Source of the DNA: VBKO01 sp036393835
Lineage (GTDB): Bacteria; Myxococcota; Myxococcia; Myxococcales; 40CM-4-68-19
DNA length: 20,254 nucleotides
Reading direction: 5' to 3'
Assembly (NCBI GenBank): GCA_036393835.1
Contig: DASWGI010000252.1
Location: 1-20,254 of the forward strand
Position 1 is the first letter of the stretch, and each line of letters starts with the position of its first letter. The notes below the pieces were generated by a model. The model saw nothing but the letters and a program-made list of their open reading frames with translations, made no database searches and was not told where the DNA came from. Both the position numbers and the translations under genes were made by a program. This document shows, one piece after another, positions 1 through 8,101 of this stretch.

Positions 1-132
1 TCGCAGGGCTGGGGCAAGGTGATCCGCGAGGTCGAGGCCGATCACTGGGCGCAGATCGGTTGGTCGCTCAGCTTCGACGCGGTCGGGCTCTACGAGGACA
101 TCCTGCGCGAGCTGGTCGGCCTCGGCTTCTGA
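1..132 (+). CDS. C-terminal fragment of a probable lipase/esterase (alpha/beta hydrolase)
   Basis: The first frame is open from the window edge and encodes 43 residues before a TGA at 130-132. The fragment contains EVEADHWAQIGWS and ends ILRELVGLGF. An EVxADHWxxIG stretch close to the C terminus, carrying the last catalytic-triad histidine, is what I recall from bacterial triacylglycerol lipases and related secreted esterases, where the His follows Glu/Ala-Asp. The nucleophile and acid lie upstream of the window, so the assignment rests only on this tail. The gene is convergent with the ABC permease gene, whose stop lies five bases further on, and both stop codons sit inside one hairpin. The function is tentative; the existence of a coding end here is well supported by codon use and by the convergent arrangement. 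Confidence 0.6.
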   Translation, partial: SQGWGKVIREVEADHWAQIGWSLSFDAVGLYEDILRELVGLGF

Positions 133-150
133 GGGCGTCAGCCCTCGGAA
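127..150. terminator. Hairpin spanning two convergent stop codons
   Basis: Bases 127-136 (TTCTGAGGGC) pair with 141-150 (GCCCTCGGAA) around the loop GTCA, giving a 10-bp stem with one T-G wobble. It contains the TGA of the plus-strand gene (130-132) and, in the loop, the stop of the minus-strand permease gene (138-140). There is no T-run on either side, so intrinsic termination in the classical sense is uncertain. It may instead act as a 3'-end stabiliser for both mRNAs. Confidence 0.45.
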
Positions 151-1411
151 AGCGCGCGCGCCGGGTCCAGCGCCGCGGCCGCGCGGGCGGGGAAGAACGC
201 ACCCGCGAGCGAGGCGGCGACCGCGATCAGGACGCCCAGCGCCACGTGGGTGGGGCGGAAGTCGAAGAACGTCTCCGGCTTGAAGGGGAACTGGGGCAGG
301 CTCGTGGCCGCGAGCCGATCGACGAGCAAGCCGCCCGCGCGCGCGAGGAGGACACCCAGAGCGCCGCCGAAGACGCCGGTGACGGCAGCCTCGGCGAGGA
401 TCAGCGTCGCCACGTCGCCGCGCGTCGCCCCCACCGCGCGCATCACGCCGATCTCGCGCGTGCGCTCGCGCACCTCGGCGTGGAACGCCTGGGCGATGTT
501 CACCGCCGCGAGCGCGGTGATCAGAGCGGCGAGCAGGGACAGCGCGAGCGTGACCAACTCGACCGCCGCGCCGATCTGCACGGCGCGGCTGCGCTCGCTC
601 TCGTCGAGGTCGAGGCCCATGCGCTTCACCGCGGAGGCGATCTCTCCCACCTGCTCGGAGCGCTGCGCGCGCAGCAGCACGCTGGAGTAGCCGGCCGTGT
701 CCTGGCCGAAGCGCGCGTTGATCCGGCGGACCGTTTGCAGCGGCATGGAGAGCCCGGCGAGCGGCGCGCGGTCGGAGAACCCGGCGAGCCGCAGCCGGGT
801 GGTGTACGCCCCGGCGAGCGTCTTCTCCGCCACATAGCTGCGGCCCAGCTCGATGGGGAACTCGAACCCGACGAGCATGCTGTCGGTCAGCGTCGGCAGC
901 CCGCGCTGGGGAGCGAACACCTTGTTGTAGATCTCCAGGAGCCGGCGGTTCACGACCACTGGAATGGGCTCCCCCTCGCCCGGGTCGACGAAGGGCAGGT
1001 GGGCGTCGCCGCCGATCAGCGCGGACGGGATGCCGACCCCCACCACCTCGAGGCCCATGCGGATCTCGCGGCCGAAGAAGGGCCCGCTGTAGCGCGTGAC
1101 CGCCGGGACCCGCAGGGCGAGCCGTGGGAACGCCTCCGCGACACCCGGGATCTGCCTCAGGCGCGCGACCGCGGCGTCGTCCAGCCGCACGTCGCCGAAC
1201 AGCGAGCCGATGCCGACCTGCGGGACCACCACCTCCAGCTCGCGTGCCGAGATGGGGAAGACGTCCCGCACCACGCGCTGCAGTCCGCGGCCCAGCGCGA
1301 GGAAGAACACCAGGCAGCCGATCCCGAGCGCCACGCCGCCCGCGCTGACCGCCAGCGCGCCCAGCTCGCGGGACAGGTTGGCGTTGGCGAGCTTCCACAG
1401 CCGCGCGGGCC

Positions 1412-1415
<4 letters not shown>
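138..1415 (-). CDS. ABC transporter permease, FtsX/MacB type
   Basis: This 425-residue inner-membrane protein is the permease partner of the ATPase encoded just upstream. Topology reads as one N-terminal helix (about residues 20-42, GVALGIGCLVFFLALG), a large extracytoplasmic domain (about 43-280) resembling the MacB periplasmic core, and three C-terminal helices (about 281-306, 338-363, 389-410). The segment ERTREIGVMRAVGATRGDV (316-334) before the third helix is the conserved cytoplasmic coupling region of FtsX-domain permeases. The GTG start is chosen because it overlaps the ATPase stop (GTGA, 1412-1415), a usual coupling arrangement; the open frame further upstream is an ATPase shadow. 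Such permeases work by mechanotransmission in LolCDE, MacB or FtsEX-like systems. The substrate cannot be read from the sequence. It is the last gene of the pspA operon. Confidence 0.93.
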
Positions 1416-2106
<691 letters not shown>

Positions 2107-2110
<4 letters not shown>

Positions 2111-3663
2111 GGCTTCCCCGGAGCGATGGCGAGGCCGATCTCCGCGTCCACTCCCTGCTCTCCGGGGAGCGCCGTCGCGGTCAGGCGCAGCGGGGCCAGT
2201 GGCTCCACCACCTGGCTCACCACCGAGCGCGCCACGTAGGCCTGCGGCCCGGACCCGTAGGCGCTCTCGGGAAGCGCCCGAACCGACCCCGCGAGCTTGC
2301 CGAAATCGAGCAGCAGGGCGGCGCCCGCGTCCTGCTCCGGCACCTGGGCGCGCGGCTCGCCGGGCGCGAGCTGCTCGGCCGCGATCCCACCGCCGAGGAG
2401 GTAGGCGACCGGGCGTCCACCCAGCTCGCGAACGCCGAACCGCGGACCCTCGCCGCCGGGATAGCGGACCTGCCAGCCCGATCCGCTGCGCGACGCATGC
2501 GCTCCGAGGCGGGACAAGGCCCTGGCGGCCGCCTCGAACGCGCGCTCGAGCCGAGCGCGGTCGCCCACCGGCGCGAGCGCCACCACCTGGAAGGTCTCGA
2601 AGGGGCTGCGCCGGCGCCAGTCGAGCAGGGAGAAGTCGACCAGCGCGCCGAGGTTCGCGCGCGGAGAGAGCGCCACGGAGACCGCGGCGCCCGGGAGCAG
2701 CGAGGCGGCGATCTCCTGCGCCACGGGATCCCCCAGCCGTGCCAGGACCTGGGCCAGCTCGGGCACACGCCGCGCTTCCCGCAGCACTTCGGCGGGCTGC
2801 AGCCCCGCGCGCGCGACCAACGGCGCATCGCGCGGCAGGAACCGCACCAGCGCGCCGGCGCCGCCCGGAAGCGCCGCCTGGATGCGCTTCGCCTCCGCCG
2901 GGGGTGCCTGGAAGAAGAGCTTGCTGGAGAGGCCGCCCGAAGTGCCCGTCAGGCCGATGGCCAGATCTCCCGGGAGCGGGCGCGAGGTGATCCGGCGGAG
3001 CAGGCCGGACCCCGCCGGAGCGAAGATGGTCAGGTCCTGCCCGCCCAGCTGCTTGCGGGCGGCCGCGAGCCTCGCATCGTGCGCGAGCGACTGCTCGGGA
3101 GCGCGCTCGGCCGTCGCGGCGACGTCCGCGGCAGGGTCCGTGCCGCGCGCCAGCACGCCGTACCCGCGCACCACGGCGAATGCCACCCGGTCGGTCTCGC
3201 CCTCGCGCGAATACACCGCGACGCGGGTCTTCCCGCGCGCCTCGTCGTGCCGCACGGCGAACGCGGCGCGCTCGCGCAGCAGGCGATCGACGGTCTGCGC
3301 GAACACGTCCTGCCTGGTGAGCGGCAGCGCGGCGACCCACCCCGGCCGGCCCGCCGCGGGCAGCAGGACCATCGCGGCGGCGCGGTCCGGGTCGAGTCCC
3401 GCCGCGAGCTGCCCCTCGCGGGAGAGCGGATCGAACCCGAGCTGCGCGGACACCGAGCGCCGCCCGTCGCCGAGCTGCTCGCCTCCCGGCAGCTGTCCCG
3501 CGCGCTGCAGCAGCGCGGACGCGTCCTGCGCCAGGCCGGCGAGCGGGGCGGTCACCAGCGCGCCCTGGGCTGGCTCGGGGAGCAGCTCCTCGGCCGACTT
3601 GGCGCTCCGCTCGCGCGCGCAGGCGGCCCAGCAGAGCAGCAGGGCCGGCGCCAGCCGCCGCAT
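2107..3663 (-). CDS. Putative lipoprotein of unknown function linked to an ABC transporter
   Basis: A 518-residue protein starting MRRLAPALLLCWAACARERS, a short signal peptide with two possible lipid-attachment cysteines (C11, C15); neither fits the ideal lipobox, so C15 (after AA) is only the likelier. I do not recognise a family with confidence. The rest is soluble-looking and Ala/Leu-rich. Several stretches such as SAQLGFDPLSREGQLAAGLDPDRAA recall large deltaproteobacterial lipoproteins that compare substrate load, similar to DUF3352-type proteins, but that is impression only. ATG at 3663 is preceded by AGGGA about 11 bases upstream and lies 11 bases after the small membrane gene. It ends in a four-base overlap with the ATPase gene. 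Context suggests a periplasmic accessory factor of the ABC transporter. Confidence 0.82.
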
Positions 3664-3674
3664 CCAGCGCGTCC

Positions 3675-3884
3675 CTAGAACCCGCCGCGGCGCGACCGCA
3701 CCATCCGCTGGAAGCGCGGACTCCGGCTCATCGACCACAGGTAGGCGCCTTCCAGCGCGGCGACGCCCAGCAGCAGCGGCCCGGTGAAGGGGAGCATCGC
3801 GGCCGCGACCACTCCCACGCCCAGCCCGACGAGGTTGGGCTTCATCAGGAAGGCTTCTTTGACGTAACCCTCGCCGGAACCCAT
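3675..3884 (-). CDS. Small two-helix membrane protein
   Basis: A 69-residue protein. Two hydrophobic segments (about residues 17-33, VGLGVGVVAAAMLPFTG, and 36-50, LLLGVAALEGAYLWS) form a probable hairpin, followed by a basic tail, SRSPRFQRMVRSRRGGF. The positively charged tail predicts both ends on the cytoplasmic side. It begins six bases after the pspA stop, so it is almost certainly cotranscribed with pspA. No family is recognised. A reasonable inference, not shown by sequence, is that it anchors or recruits PspA at the membrane, a role PspB/PspC play in enterobacteria; it has no PspC-like sequence that I can see. Confidence 0.8.
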   Translation of the reverse strand: MGSGEGYVKEAFLMKPNLVGLGVGVVAAAMLPFTGPLLLGVAALEGAYLWSMSRSPRFQRMVRSRRGGF

Positions 3885-3890
3885 GTGACC

Positions 3891-4613
3891 TTACTGGACC
3901 CCGACCTTCTTGCCGAGCGTCTTGTCGCCGCCGCCCGTCTCGGCCGGAGCCTCGAGGCCCATCTCCTGCTTGAACTGCTTGAGCAGCTCGCCGGCGCGGA
4001 TCTTCTCCGCCTCTTCCTCGATCTTCAGGCCCTGGGTGTCGACGTTGGAGAGCGCCATGTCCATGCGCGCCTCGTTGACCGCGGTGGTCTCCTGGATCTT
4101 CTGCAGCATCTCGTCGTGGGTGGCGTCGATACCCGCGACCTGGAAGCTCTCCATCGCGTCGGCCACCTTGCTCTGCCACTTCGCCCGGCGCGCGTCGCGC
4201 AGCGCCTGCATGGCGTCGTTGGTCTTGCGGTCCTTCTCCCGCATGAAGGCCTGCTTGACCTGCATCGCCTTGTCATAGGCCTGGCGCGCGCCGGTGAGCT
4301 GCTGCTCGTTGCGCAGCAGCGCCCCGCGCAGCGTCTGCAGCTGCGTGGCGTAGGTGGTGGCGATGTCCTCGCGCCCCGCCTGCAGGGCGGCCTTGACCTT
4401 GCTGGTCAGGTCGACACTGTCGTTCTTGTACTTCTGGTTCTCCTTCTCCAGCAGCGTGACGTTCGCCTTCACCATCGCGATCGACTCGTTCATCTTCGGG
4501 ACCTGGTCGTTCAGGTCGCGGATGTTCTGCTCGAGGATCATCTCCGGGTCCTCGACAGAGGAGATCATCCAGCCGAACATGGAACGCATCGCGCGCCTGA
4601 AACGCTGCCACAT
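3891..4613 (-). CDS. pspA: PspA/IM30 family envelope-stress protein
   Basis: A 240-residue, almost wholly helical protein. The start MWQRFRRAMRSMFGWMISSVEDPEMILEQ gives the amphipathic N-terminal membrane-binding helix and the SxVEDPExxLEQ signature of PspA/Vipp1 proteins. Residues from about 25 to 210 read as long charged coiled coil, and a short linker with GGG ends the protein. The family forms ESCRT-III-like rods and rings that bind and remodel stressed inner membrane. The length is close to the usual 220-260. ATG at 4613 has GAGGT about eight bases upstream. It heads a five-gene operon with a small membrane protein, a lipoprotein and an ABC transporter. No PspF-type sigma-54 activator is present, so regulation differs from E. 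coli. Confidence 0.95.
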   Translation of the reverse strand: MWQRFRRAMRSMFGWMISSVEDPEMILEQNIRDLNDQVPKMNESIAMVKANVTLLEKENQKYKNDSVDLTSKVKAALQAGREDIATTYATQLQTLRGALLRNEQQLTGARQAYDKAMQVKQAFMREKDRKTNDAMQALRDARRAKWQSKVADAMESFQVAGIDATHDEMLQKIQETTAVNEARMDMALSNVDTQGLKIEEEAEKIRAGELLKQFKQEMGLEAPAETGGGDKTLGKKVGVQ

Positions 4614-4626
4614 GGGAGCTACCTCG

Positions 4627-4656
4627 TTGTCTCGGGAGCCGCGAGACAGGTATCAA
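4627..4656 (+). promoter_or_regulatory. Possible sigma-70-type promoter for trmB
   Basis: TTGTCT (4627-4632) and TATCAA (4651-4656) are 18 bases apart, each four of six to consensus. The -10-like element ends eight bases before the trmB ATG and no Shine-Dalgarno sequence is visible, so the transcript could be leaderless. The reverse complement of TATCAA, TTGATA, could equally serve as the pspA -35. Confidence 0.33.
4628..4648. promoter_or_regulatory. Perfect inverted repeat between pspA and trmB (candidate operator)
   Basis: TGTCTCG (4628-4634) and CGAGACA (4642-4648) are perfect 7-base arms separated by GGAGCCG. The repeat lies centrally in the 51-bp divergent spacer. It overlaps the -35-like element proposed for trmB, and on the minus strand lies between a TTGATA -35-like hexamer (4656-4651) and the pspA start. 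The size and position suit a dimeric repressor or activator. A regulator gene is not evident in the window, so this is a candidate only. Confidence 0.4.
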
Positions 4657-4664
4657 GACTTCCG

Positions 4665-5366
4665 ATGGCTGGCAAGGACGCGCCCGCTCTGCAAACCGCC
4701 GTGGTTCCGCATGGCTGCGCGGCCCCCGGCGAGGCGTTCCCGGACTGGGCGCGCGACTTCGGCCGCGCCGCGCCGCTGGAGCTCGAGATCGGCCCGGGGC
4801 GGGGCGGATTCGCGCTGGATCACGCCGCCGCGCAGCCGGGGATCGACCTCGTCTGCATCGAGACCCGGCGCGGCGACTGCGAGCTGATCCGCGGGCGCGC
4901 GGAGCGGCGCGGCCTCTCGAACCTGATCGTCCTGCAGGGCGACGCGAAGCTCCTCTTGCCGCGGCTGTTCGCTCCGGGGTCGCTCTCGGCGCTGCACGTC
5001 CAGTTCCCGGATCCGTGGTGGAAGAAGCGGCACAGCAAGCGGCGCATGGTCGACGTCGGGCTGGCGGCGCGGATGCGGCTCTTGCTGCGCGAAGGGGGCG
5101 CGGTCGATTTCCGCACCGACGTGCGCGCCTACGCCGAGGCGGCCATCGCCACCTGGGAGGAGGCCGGCTTCGTCAATGCGGCCGGTCCGGGGCGGCTGTG
5201 GGGCGACGCGCCGGAGGTGCTCTCCACGCGCGAGCAGAGGTACGCGCGCACCGGGCAGCCGGTGTACCGGGCGCGGTTCGTGAACCCGGGACCGCCGGCC
5301 GGGGAGCTGCGCCTGGATTCCGCCGGGCGGACCGGCCGCGAGTGGACCGACGTGCGCCGGAAGTGA
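4665..5366 (+). CDS. trmB: tRNA (guanine-N7-)-methyltransferase TrmB
   Basis: A 233-residue SAM-dependent methyltransferase that makes m7G46 in the variable loop of tRNAs. The SAM-binding glycine motif is LELEIGPGRGGF (about residues 39-50). The family signature PDPWWKKRHSKRR, with the catalytic/tRNA-binding Asp and basic cluster, follows at about 112-124. The C-terminal part includes TREQRYARTGQPVYRARF, which matches the TxYExR..GxPVyxxxF ending of TrmB, here with Gln in place of Tyr/Phe-Glu. Length is normal (210-240). ATG at 4665 is the first start that leaves a compact N terminus; the open frame extends upstream only through antisense pspA. Its TGA overlaps a GTG that might start the following lipoprotein. 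Confidence 0.94.
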   Translation: MAGKDAPALQTAVVPHGCAAPGEAFPDWARDFGRAAPLELEIGPGRGGFALDHAAAQPGIDLVCIETRRGDCELIRGRAERRGLSNLIVLQGDAKLLLPRLFAPGSLSALHVQFPDPWWKKRHSKRRMVDVGLAARMRLLLREGGAVDFRTDVRAYAEAAIATWEEAGFVNAAGPGRLWGDAPEVLSTREQRYARTGQPVYRARFVNPGPPAGELRLDSAGRTGREWTDVRRK

Positions 5367-5401
5367 TTGCGTTGCGCGCCGCCAACGGGTACTGCGCACC
5401 G

Positions 5402-5824
5402 GTGCGACGCGCGGCGCTCCTCCTCTGCCTCTTCGGCTGCAAGGCGGCCGCGCCGCCTCCTCCGGGCGCGGCCGGGCCGGTGGAGGCCGTGCAGGAATTC
5501 GCGGCGGCGCTCCAGCGCGGTGACGCGGCGGCAGCGTATGCGCTCCTTTCCACGCGCACGCAGCGCGAGGCGGACCAGATCGCGGCGCGGGCGCGAGCGG
5601 CGGCAGGGGACGCTGGCGGGGTGCCCGAATCGGGCCGGCAGATGTTGTTCGGCTCGGCGCTGCCGCAGGGCAAGGTCGAGGTCCGCGAGATCTCGCGGCA
5701 GGGAGACATGGCGCAGGTCGAGGTGGTCGACCAGGCGCGGCGCGCGCGCACCTTTCGCGTGGTGCGCGAGGGCGGAGTGTGGAAGGTGGACCTGGACCTC
5801 CCGGGGGCAGACGGAGGGCGCTAG
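5402..5824 (+). CDS. Small lipoprotein, DUF4878/NTF2-like
   Basis: A 140-residue predicted lipoprotein. From GTG at 5402 the protein starts MRRAALLLCLFGCKAA: two arginines, a short hydrophobic core and lipobox LFGC, with C13 lipidated. A Pro/Ala linker follows, then VEAVQEFAAALQRGDAAAAYALLSTRTQ, the usual opening of NTF2-fold DUF4878-like lipoproteins, and the C-terminal strand pair RTFRVVREGGVWKVDLDL typical of that fold. An in-frame GTG at 5363, overlapping the trmB stop, would add 13 residues before the arginines; I prefer 5402 because it yields a standard signal peptide. The protein would sit in the inner or outer membrane facing the periplasm. Cotranscription with trmB is likely, but a functional link is not implied. 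Confidence 0.83.
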   Translation: MRRAALLLCLFGCKAAAPPPPGAAGPVEAVQEFAAALQRGDAAAAYALLSTRTQREADQIAARARAAAGDAGGVPESGRQMLFGSALPQGKVEVREISRQGDMAQVEVVDQARRARTFRVVREGGVWKVDLDLPGADGGR

Positions 5825-5868
5825 TCGTCGCCGATAGAGCGGCGCATTCTGGCGCGCGAGAGGCTGCC

Positions 5869-5897
5869 TTGTCGCGCGCGCCGCGCGGGGCTATCTG
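5869..5897 (+). promoter_or_regulatory. Possible promoter for the DUF2007-like gene
   Basis: TTGTCG (5869-5874) and TATCTG (5892-5897) are separated by 17 bases, resembling the trmB promoter pattern TTGTCT/TATCAA. An 8-bp perfect inverted repeat (GCGCGCGA 5852-5859, TCGCGCGC 5872-5879) overlaps the -35-like hexamer. It could be a terminator stem for the preceding lipoprotein gene or an operator. Confidence 0.33.
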
Positions 5898-5904
5898 TTC
5901 GGCC

Positions 5905-5910
5905 GGGAGG
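5905..5910 (+). promoter_or_regulatory. Ribosome binding site
   Basis: GGGAGG lies five bases before the ATG at 5916. It fixes the start of the DUF2007-like gene although the frame has no competing upstream start of similar quality. Confidence 0.7.
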
Positions 5911-5915
5911 GCGCG

Positions 5916-6269
5916 ATGGCCGACCTGCTGCACCCGGAAGGGGTCGAGGAGGACGCCGTGCAGGAAGCGCCCGAGGATCCAGGGGAGTTCGAGGTGGCCG
6001 GCACCGCCGCGGACGCACTCGAGGCCGATCTCCTCTGGCGCGCGCTGGAGGACGCGGGGATCCCCGCCATCGTCCGCTCTCCGCGCAGCGATTTCGCAGG
6101 CAAGCTGGACGCGCCCGTGGACCTGTTCAGCCTCCTGGTGCCCGCCCGCGATCTCGCCCGCGCCCGCTCGCTCCTCGAGGAACACCGCGCCGCCCTCGAA
6201 TCGGACCCCGATTCCGCCGCCCGCGCCGCCGAAGAAGCAGAAGCCGCCGAGGAAAACGCCGGCCATTGA
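5916..6269 (+). CDS. DUF2007-like small cytosolic protein
   Basis: A 117-residue acidic protein without signal peptide or membrane helix. The core DALEADLLWRALEDAGIPAIVRS (33-55), followed by a short strand and LFSLLVPARDLARARSLLEE (70-89), matches the pattern of DUF2007, small alpha/beta domains labelled putative signal-transducing protein, in which a helix selects EAxLLxxxLExxGIPxxV and a C-terminal LLVPxxDxxxAxxLL element completes the sheet. The N-terminal 30 and C-terminal 28 residues are Glu/Ala-rich and probably disordered. The DUF2007 fold resembles a PII/ACT-like domain; no ligand is known to me. ATG at 5916 has a strong Shine-Dalgarno. The gene ends at or inside the decayed hydrolase region. 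Confidence 0.82.
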   Translation: MADLLHPEGVEEDAVQEAPEDPGEFEVAGTAADALEADLLWRALEDAGIPAIVRSPRSDFAGKLDAPVDLFSLLVPARDLARARSLLEEHRAALESDPDSAARAAEEAEAAEENAGH

Positions 6270-6270
6270 G

Positions 6271-7126
6271 ACGGCCTGGTTCAGCATCGGCGGCCGCAAG
6301 CAGATCGGCGAGCGGGCTGCAGGTGCCACGGCTGACGCGGGAGCGGATGCCGGTACCGCTGGAGGGGCGGACGCGGGTGGTTCGCTTCCGCTCGGCACCT
6401 CGACGATCACCGCGCTCGCTGCCTCGATGTGCGGACCCACGACGACCGTGCCGACATCGCGCTGCTACCAGATTGGCGTCAGCTGCCCGGGCATCGATCC
6501 CTTGGACGCGCTGGTCAAGGTGTCGGATCCGACCGGCACGGCCAAAGGAACCATAGTGTTCGGCAGCGGAGGGAGCGGCGGGAGCATGTACGAGCAGTTC
6601 GGCGCCGAGGCGGTCAACCGCGCGCTCTTGCCGCTGCTCGCCCAGGGCTATCGGTTGGTGCAGCGCTCCTGGGGGGCGGGCGCCGGCTGGCTCGCCGGCC
6701 CGGGAGGGACGCTTCGCCTCGCCTGTCGCTACGTGACGCTGCTGGACCGCATCGCCACCGACATCCACACCGGCGCCGCGTTCTGCGTGACGGGAAACAG
6801 CGGCGGTTCTGCGGAGGTCTCCTACGCCATGGCGCACTACGGAATGGGCCGACTCATCGACCTCGGCGTGCCCACCTCAGGCCCGCCCATGGGCCGTGGC
6901 CTCTCCGCAGGCGCAGCTGTCGTATCCGCAGACGGCGATGCGCTTCATCTACGGAGGCATCGACTGCTCCGAAGCGGTTACGCTCGGACGCCTCTACGCA
7001 GACGCCATCACGAGCGATTCCGCAATCGTCGTCGTGCCGGGCGTTTCCCACGGGATTCCATCGGACGCCGCTGGGGCGCAGGCCGTCTTTGACCTGCTGT
7101 CCACCCAGTGCGTCATGCGGCACTGA
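6271..7126 (+). pseudogene. Decayed secreted alpha/beta hydrolase (frameshift, no start)
   Basis: Reading frame 1 from about 6271 to about 6900 gives an Ala/Asp/Gly-rich linker (ADAGADAGTAGGADAGG), then a hydrolase-like domain: TIVFGSGGSGGSMYEQFG, VQRSWGAGAGWL and the nucleophile elbow CVTGNSGGSAEV. After PTSGPPMGRGLS the frame becomes Arg/His-rich shadow. The sense continues in frame 2 from about 6896: YPQTAMRFIYGGIDCSEAV supplies the acid (D of GGIDCS) and VVPGVSHGIPS the histidine, ending at the TGA of 7124-7126. The domain is thus split by a frameshift near 6885-6910. No ATG, GTG or TTG occurs in frame 1 between the DUF2007 stop and M at 6427, so the signal peptide that such a linker implies is also missing. 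A sequencing error could explain the shift but not the missing start. Activity is unlikely. Confidence 0.68.
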
Positions 7127-7167
7127 AGGCTGCTGTATCCCCGGTTGGTTCCGGCGGAACGGCGGCG

Positions 7168-8004
7168 TCAGCGGGCGGTGAGGTGAGTGACGCGGGCCTG
7201 GGCGTCGAGGGGCAGGAGAAGGGCGACGCCCTGGACCGGCCATTTCTTGTACTCGCGCTGCCTGTCGAGGAACTGACCGAGCTCGAGGTCGATCACCCGG
7301 TGCTCCTCCCCGATGGAGGCGTGCCGCACGTACAGCCGCCCATCCTTGCGCACCACGAACCCCATGTGGGAGACGCGCACCACGCGCTTGGGGTCGTGCT
7401 GCCGCACGACCAGGAGGACCGACCCGGGCTCGATGCTGGCGGCGCGCTTCCTGGCCTGGTCGAGCGTGAGGTAGTGGATGGGGAACTCGCCCTGCGGCAC
7501 TTTCGCGGGAGACAGCCGGCGGAGCCCGGGCACCTTCTCCCACTGCTTGCGCCGCAGCGAGAGCGTCGTCGACTCGGCCCGCGGCTCGACGGTCCGGGTC
7601 TCCTCGCGCAGGTAGCCCTTCTCGGTGTTCGCCGGCAGCCACTGCGCCTCGGTGAAGTGGTTTCGCGTGGCGAAGCTCACCTTGGGTGGGTCCCCCGCGT
7701 AGCGGATGTCGTCGAGGATCGTCCGGGCGCGGTCCAGCGACTTGGCGTTGGCCATCGCCAGCACCGTCTCCACGAAGGTCTGGCAGTCCACCTTGTCGAC
7801 GCGCCAGCGCGGCTGCGGCTCCACCCCGCTCCCCTCGCCGAGGGGGTAGTCGCCGTACGGCACGCCGACGAACAGCGCGGAAAGCCGTTCGACGCGCTCT
7901 CCGATGGCGGGCACCAGGTGCGCGTCGGCAATGGAGCGGTCGAGCTGCTGCTCCGACATCTGCAGCACGGGGGCGGTGGCGAGCAGGACCGCGAGCGCGA
8001 GCAT
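7168..8004 (-). CDS. DUF1460 family cell-wall amidase-like protein
   Basis: A 278-residue secreted protein. MLALAVLLATAPVLQ forms a very short signal peptide lacking basic residues. The domain reads VDKVDCQTFVETVLAMA, with Cys74 as presumed nucleophile, FATRNHFTEAQW (109-121), and PIHYLTLDQ..., then VSHMGFVVRKDG with His213. These are the conserved blocks of DUF1460, an NlpC/P60-like superfamily member annotated as N-acetylmuramoyl-L-alanine amidase-like. The enzyme would act on muropeptides in the periplasm. Length is normal for the family. ATG at 8004 is the only good start before the intergenic palindromes. It is convergent with the hydrolase pseudogene and divergent from the DUF4398 lipoprotein gene. 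Confidence 0.88.
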   Translation of the reverse strand: MLALAVLLATAPVLQMSEQQLDRSIADAHLVPAIGERVERLSALFVGVPYGDYPLGEGSGVEPQPRWRVDKVDCQTFVETVLAMANAKSLDRARTILDDIRYAGDPPKVSFATRNHFTEAQWLPANTEKGYLREETRTVEPRAESTTLSLRRKQWEKVPGLRRLSPAKVPQGEFPIHYLTLDQARKRAASIEPGSVLLVVRQHDPKRVVRVSHMGFVVRKDGRLYVRHASIGEEHRVIDLELGQFLDRQREYKKWPVQGVALLLPLDAQARVTHLTAR

Positions 8005-8021
8005 GCGAGCAGCCTAACCGC

Positions 8022-8061
8022 CCGGGCAGGAACCCGCCAATGCCCGGCCGAGCGCGGCCGG
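8022..8061. repeat. Two overlapping inverted repeats in a divergent promoter region
   Basis: CCGGGCA (8022-8028) pairs with TGCCCGG (8041-8047) over a 12-base spacer, and CCGGCCG (8044-8050) pairs with CGGCCGG (8055-8061) over AGCG. They share bases 8044-8047, so only one can form at a time. The pair lies directly upstream of the TTGACA at 8066. At this GC content short GC-only palindromes arise often, so a regulatory role is only a possibility. Confidence 0.3.
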
Positions 8062-8065
8062 TTCT

Positions 8066-8094
8066 TTGACAGAGGGGACCCGATGCTTTAGCGA
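8066..8094 (+). promoter_or_regulatory. Possible promoter for the DUF4398 lipoprotein gene
   Basis: A perfect TTGACA (8066-8071) is followed after 17 bases by TAGCGA (8089-8094), a poor -10. The perfect -35 hexamer stands out in so GC-rich a sequence, and the spacing and distance to the GTG at 8102 are right. Confidence 0.35.
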
Positions 8095-8101
8095 AGTTGC
8101 A

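Noticed and set aside
5363..5401. GTG start overlapping the trmB stop for the NTF2-like lipoprotein
   Set aside because: It adds 13 residues ahead of the RR-hydrophobic-LFGC signal; kept as an alternative only.
7148..7160. GTTCC-GGC-GGAAC hairpin between the pseudogene and the DUF1460 gene
   Set aside because: Five pairs with a three-base loop and no T-run is too weak to call as a terminator.
7108..8091. A 327-codon plus-strand frame opposite the DUF1460 gene
   Set aside because: It is the mirror of a gene with clear catalytic motifs and has no recognisable protein pattern.
8066..8101. TTG start giving 12 more residues to the DUF4398 lipoprotein
   Set aside because: The extension would precede a complete lipoprotein signal peptide, and the TTG is part of a perfect TTGACA hexamer.
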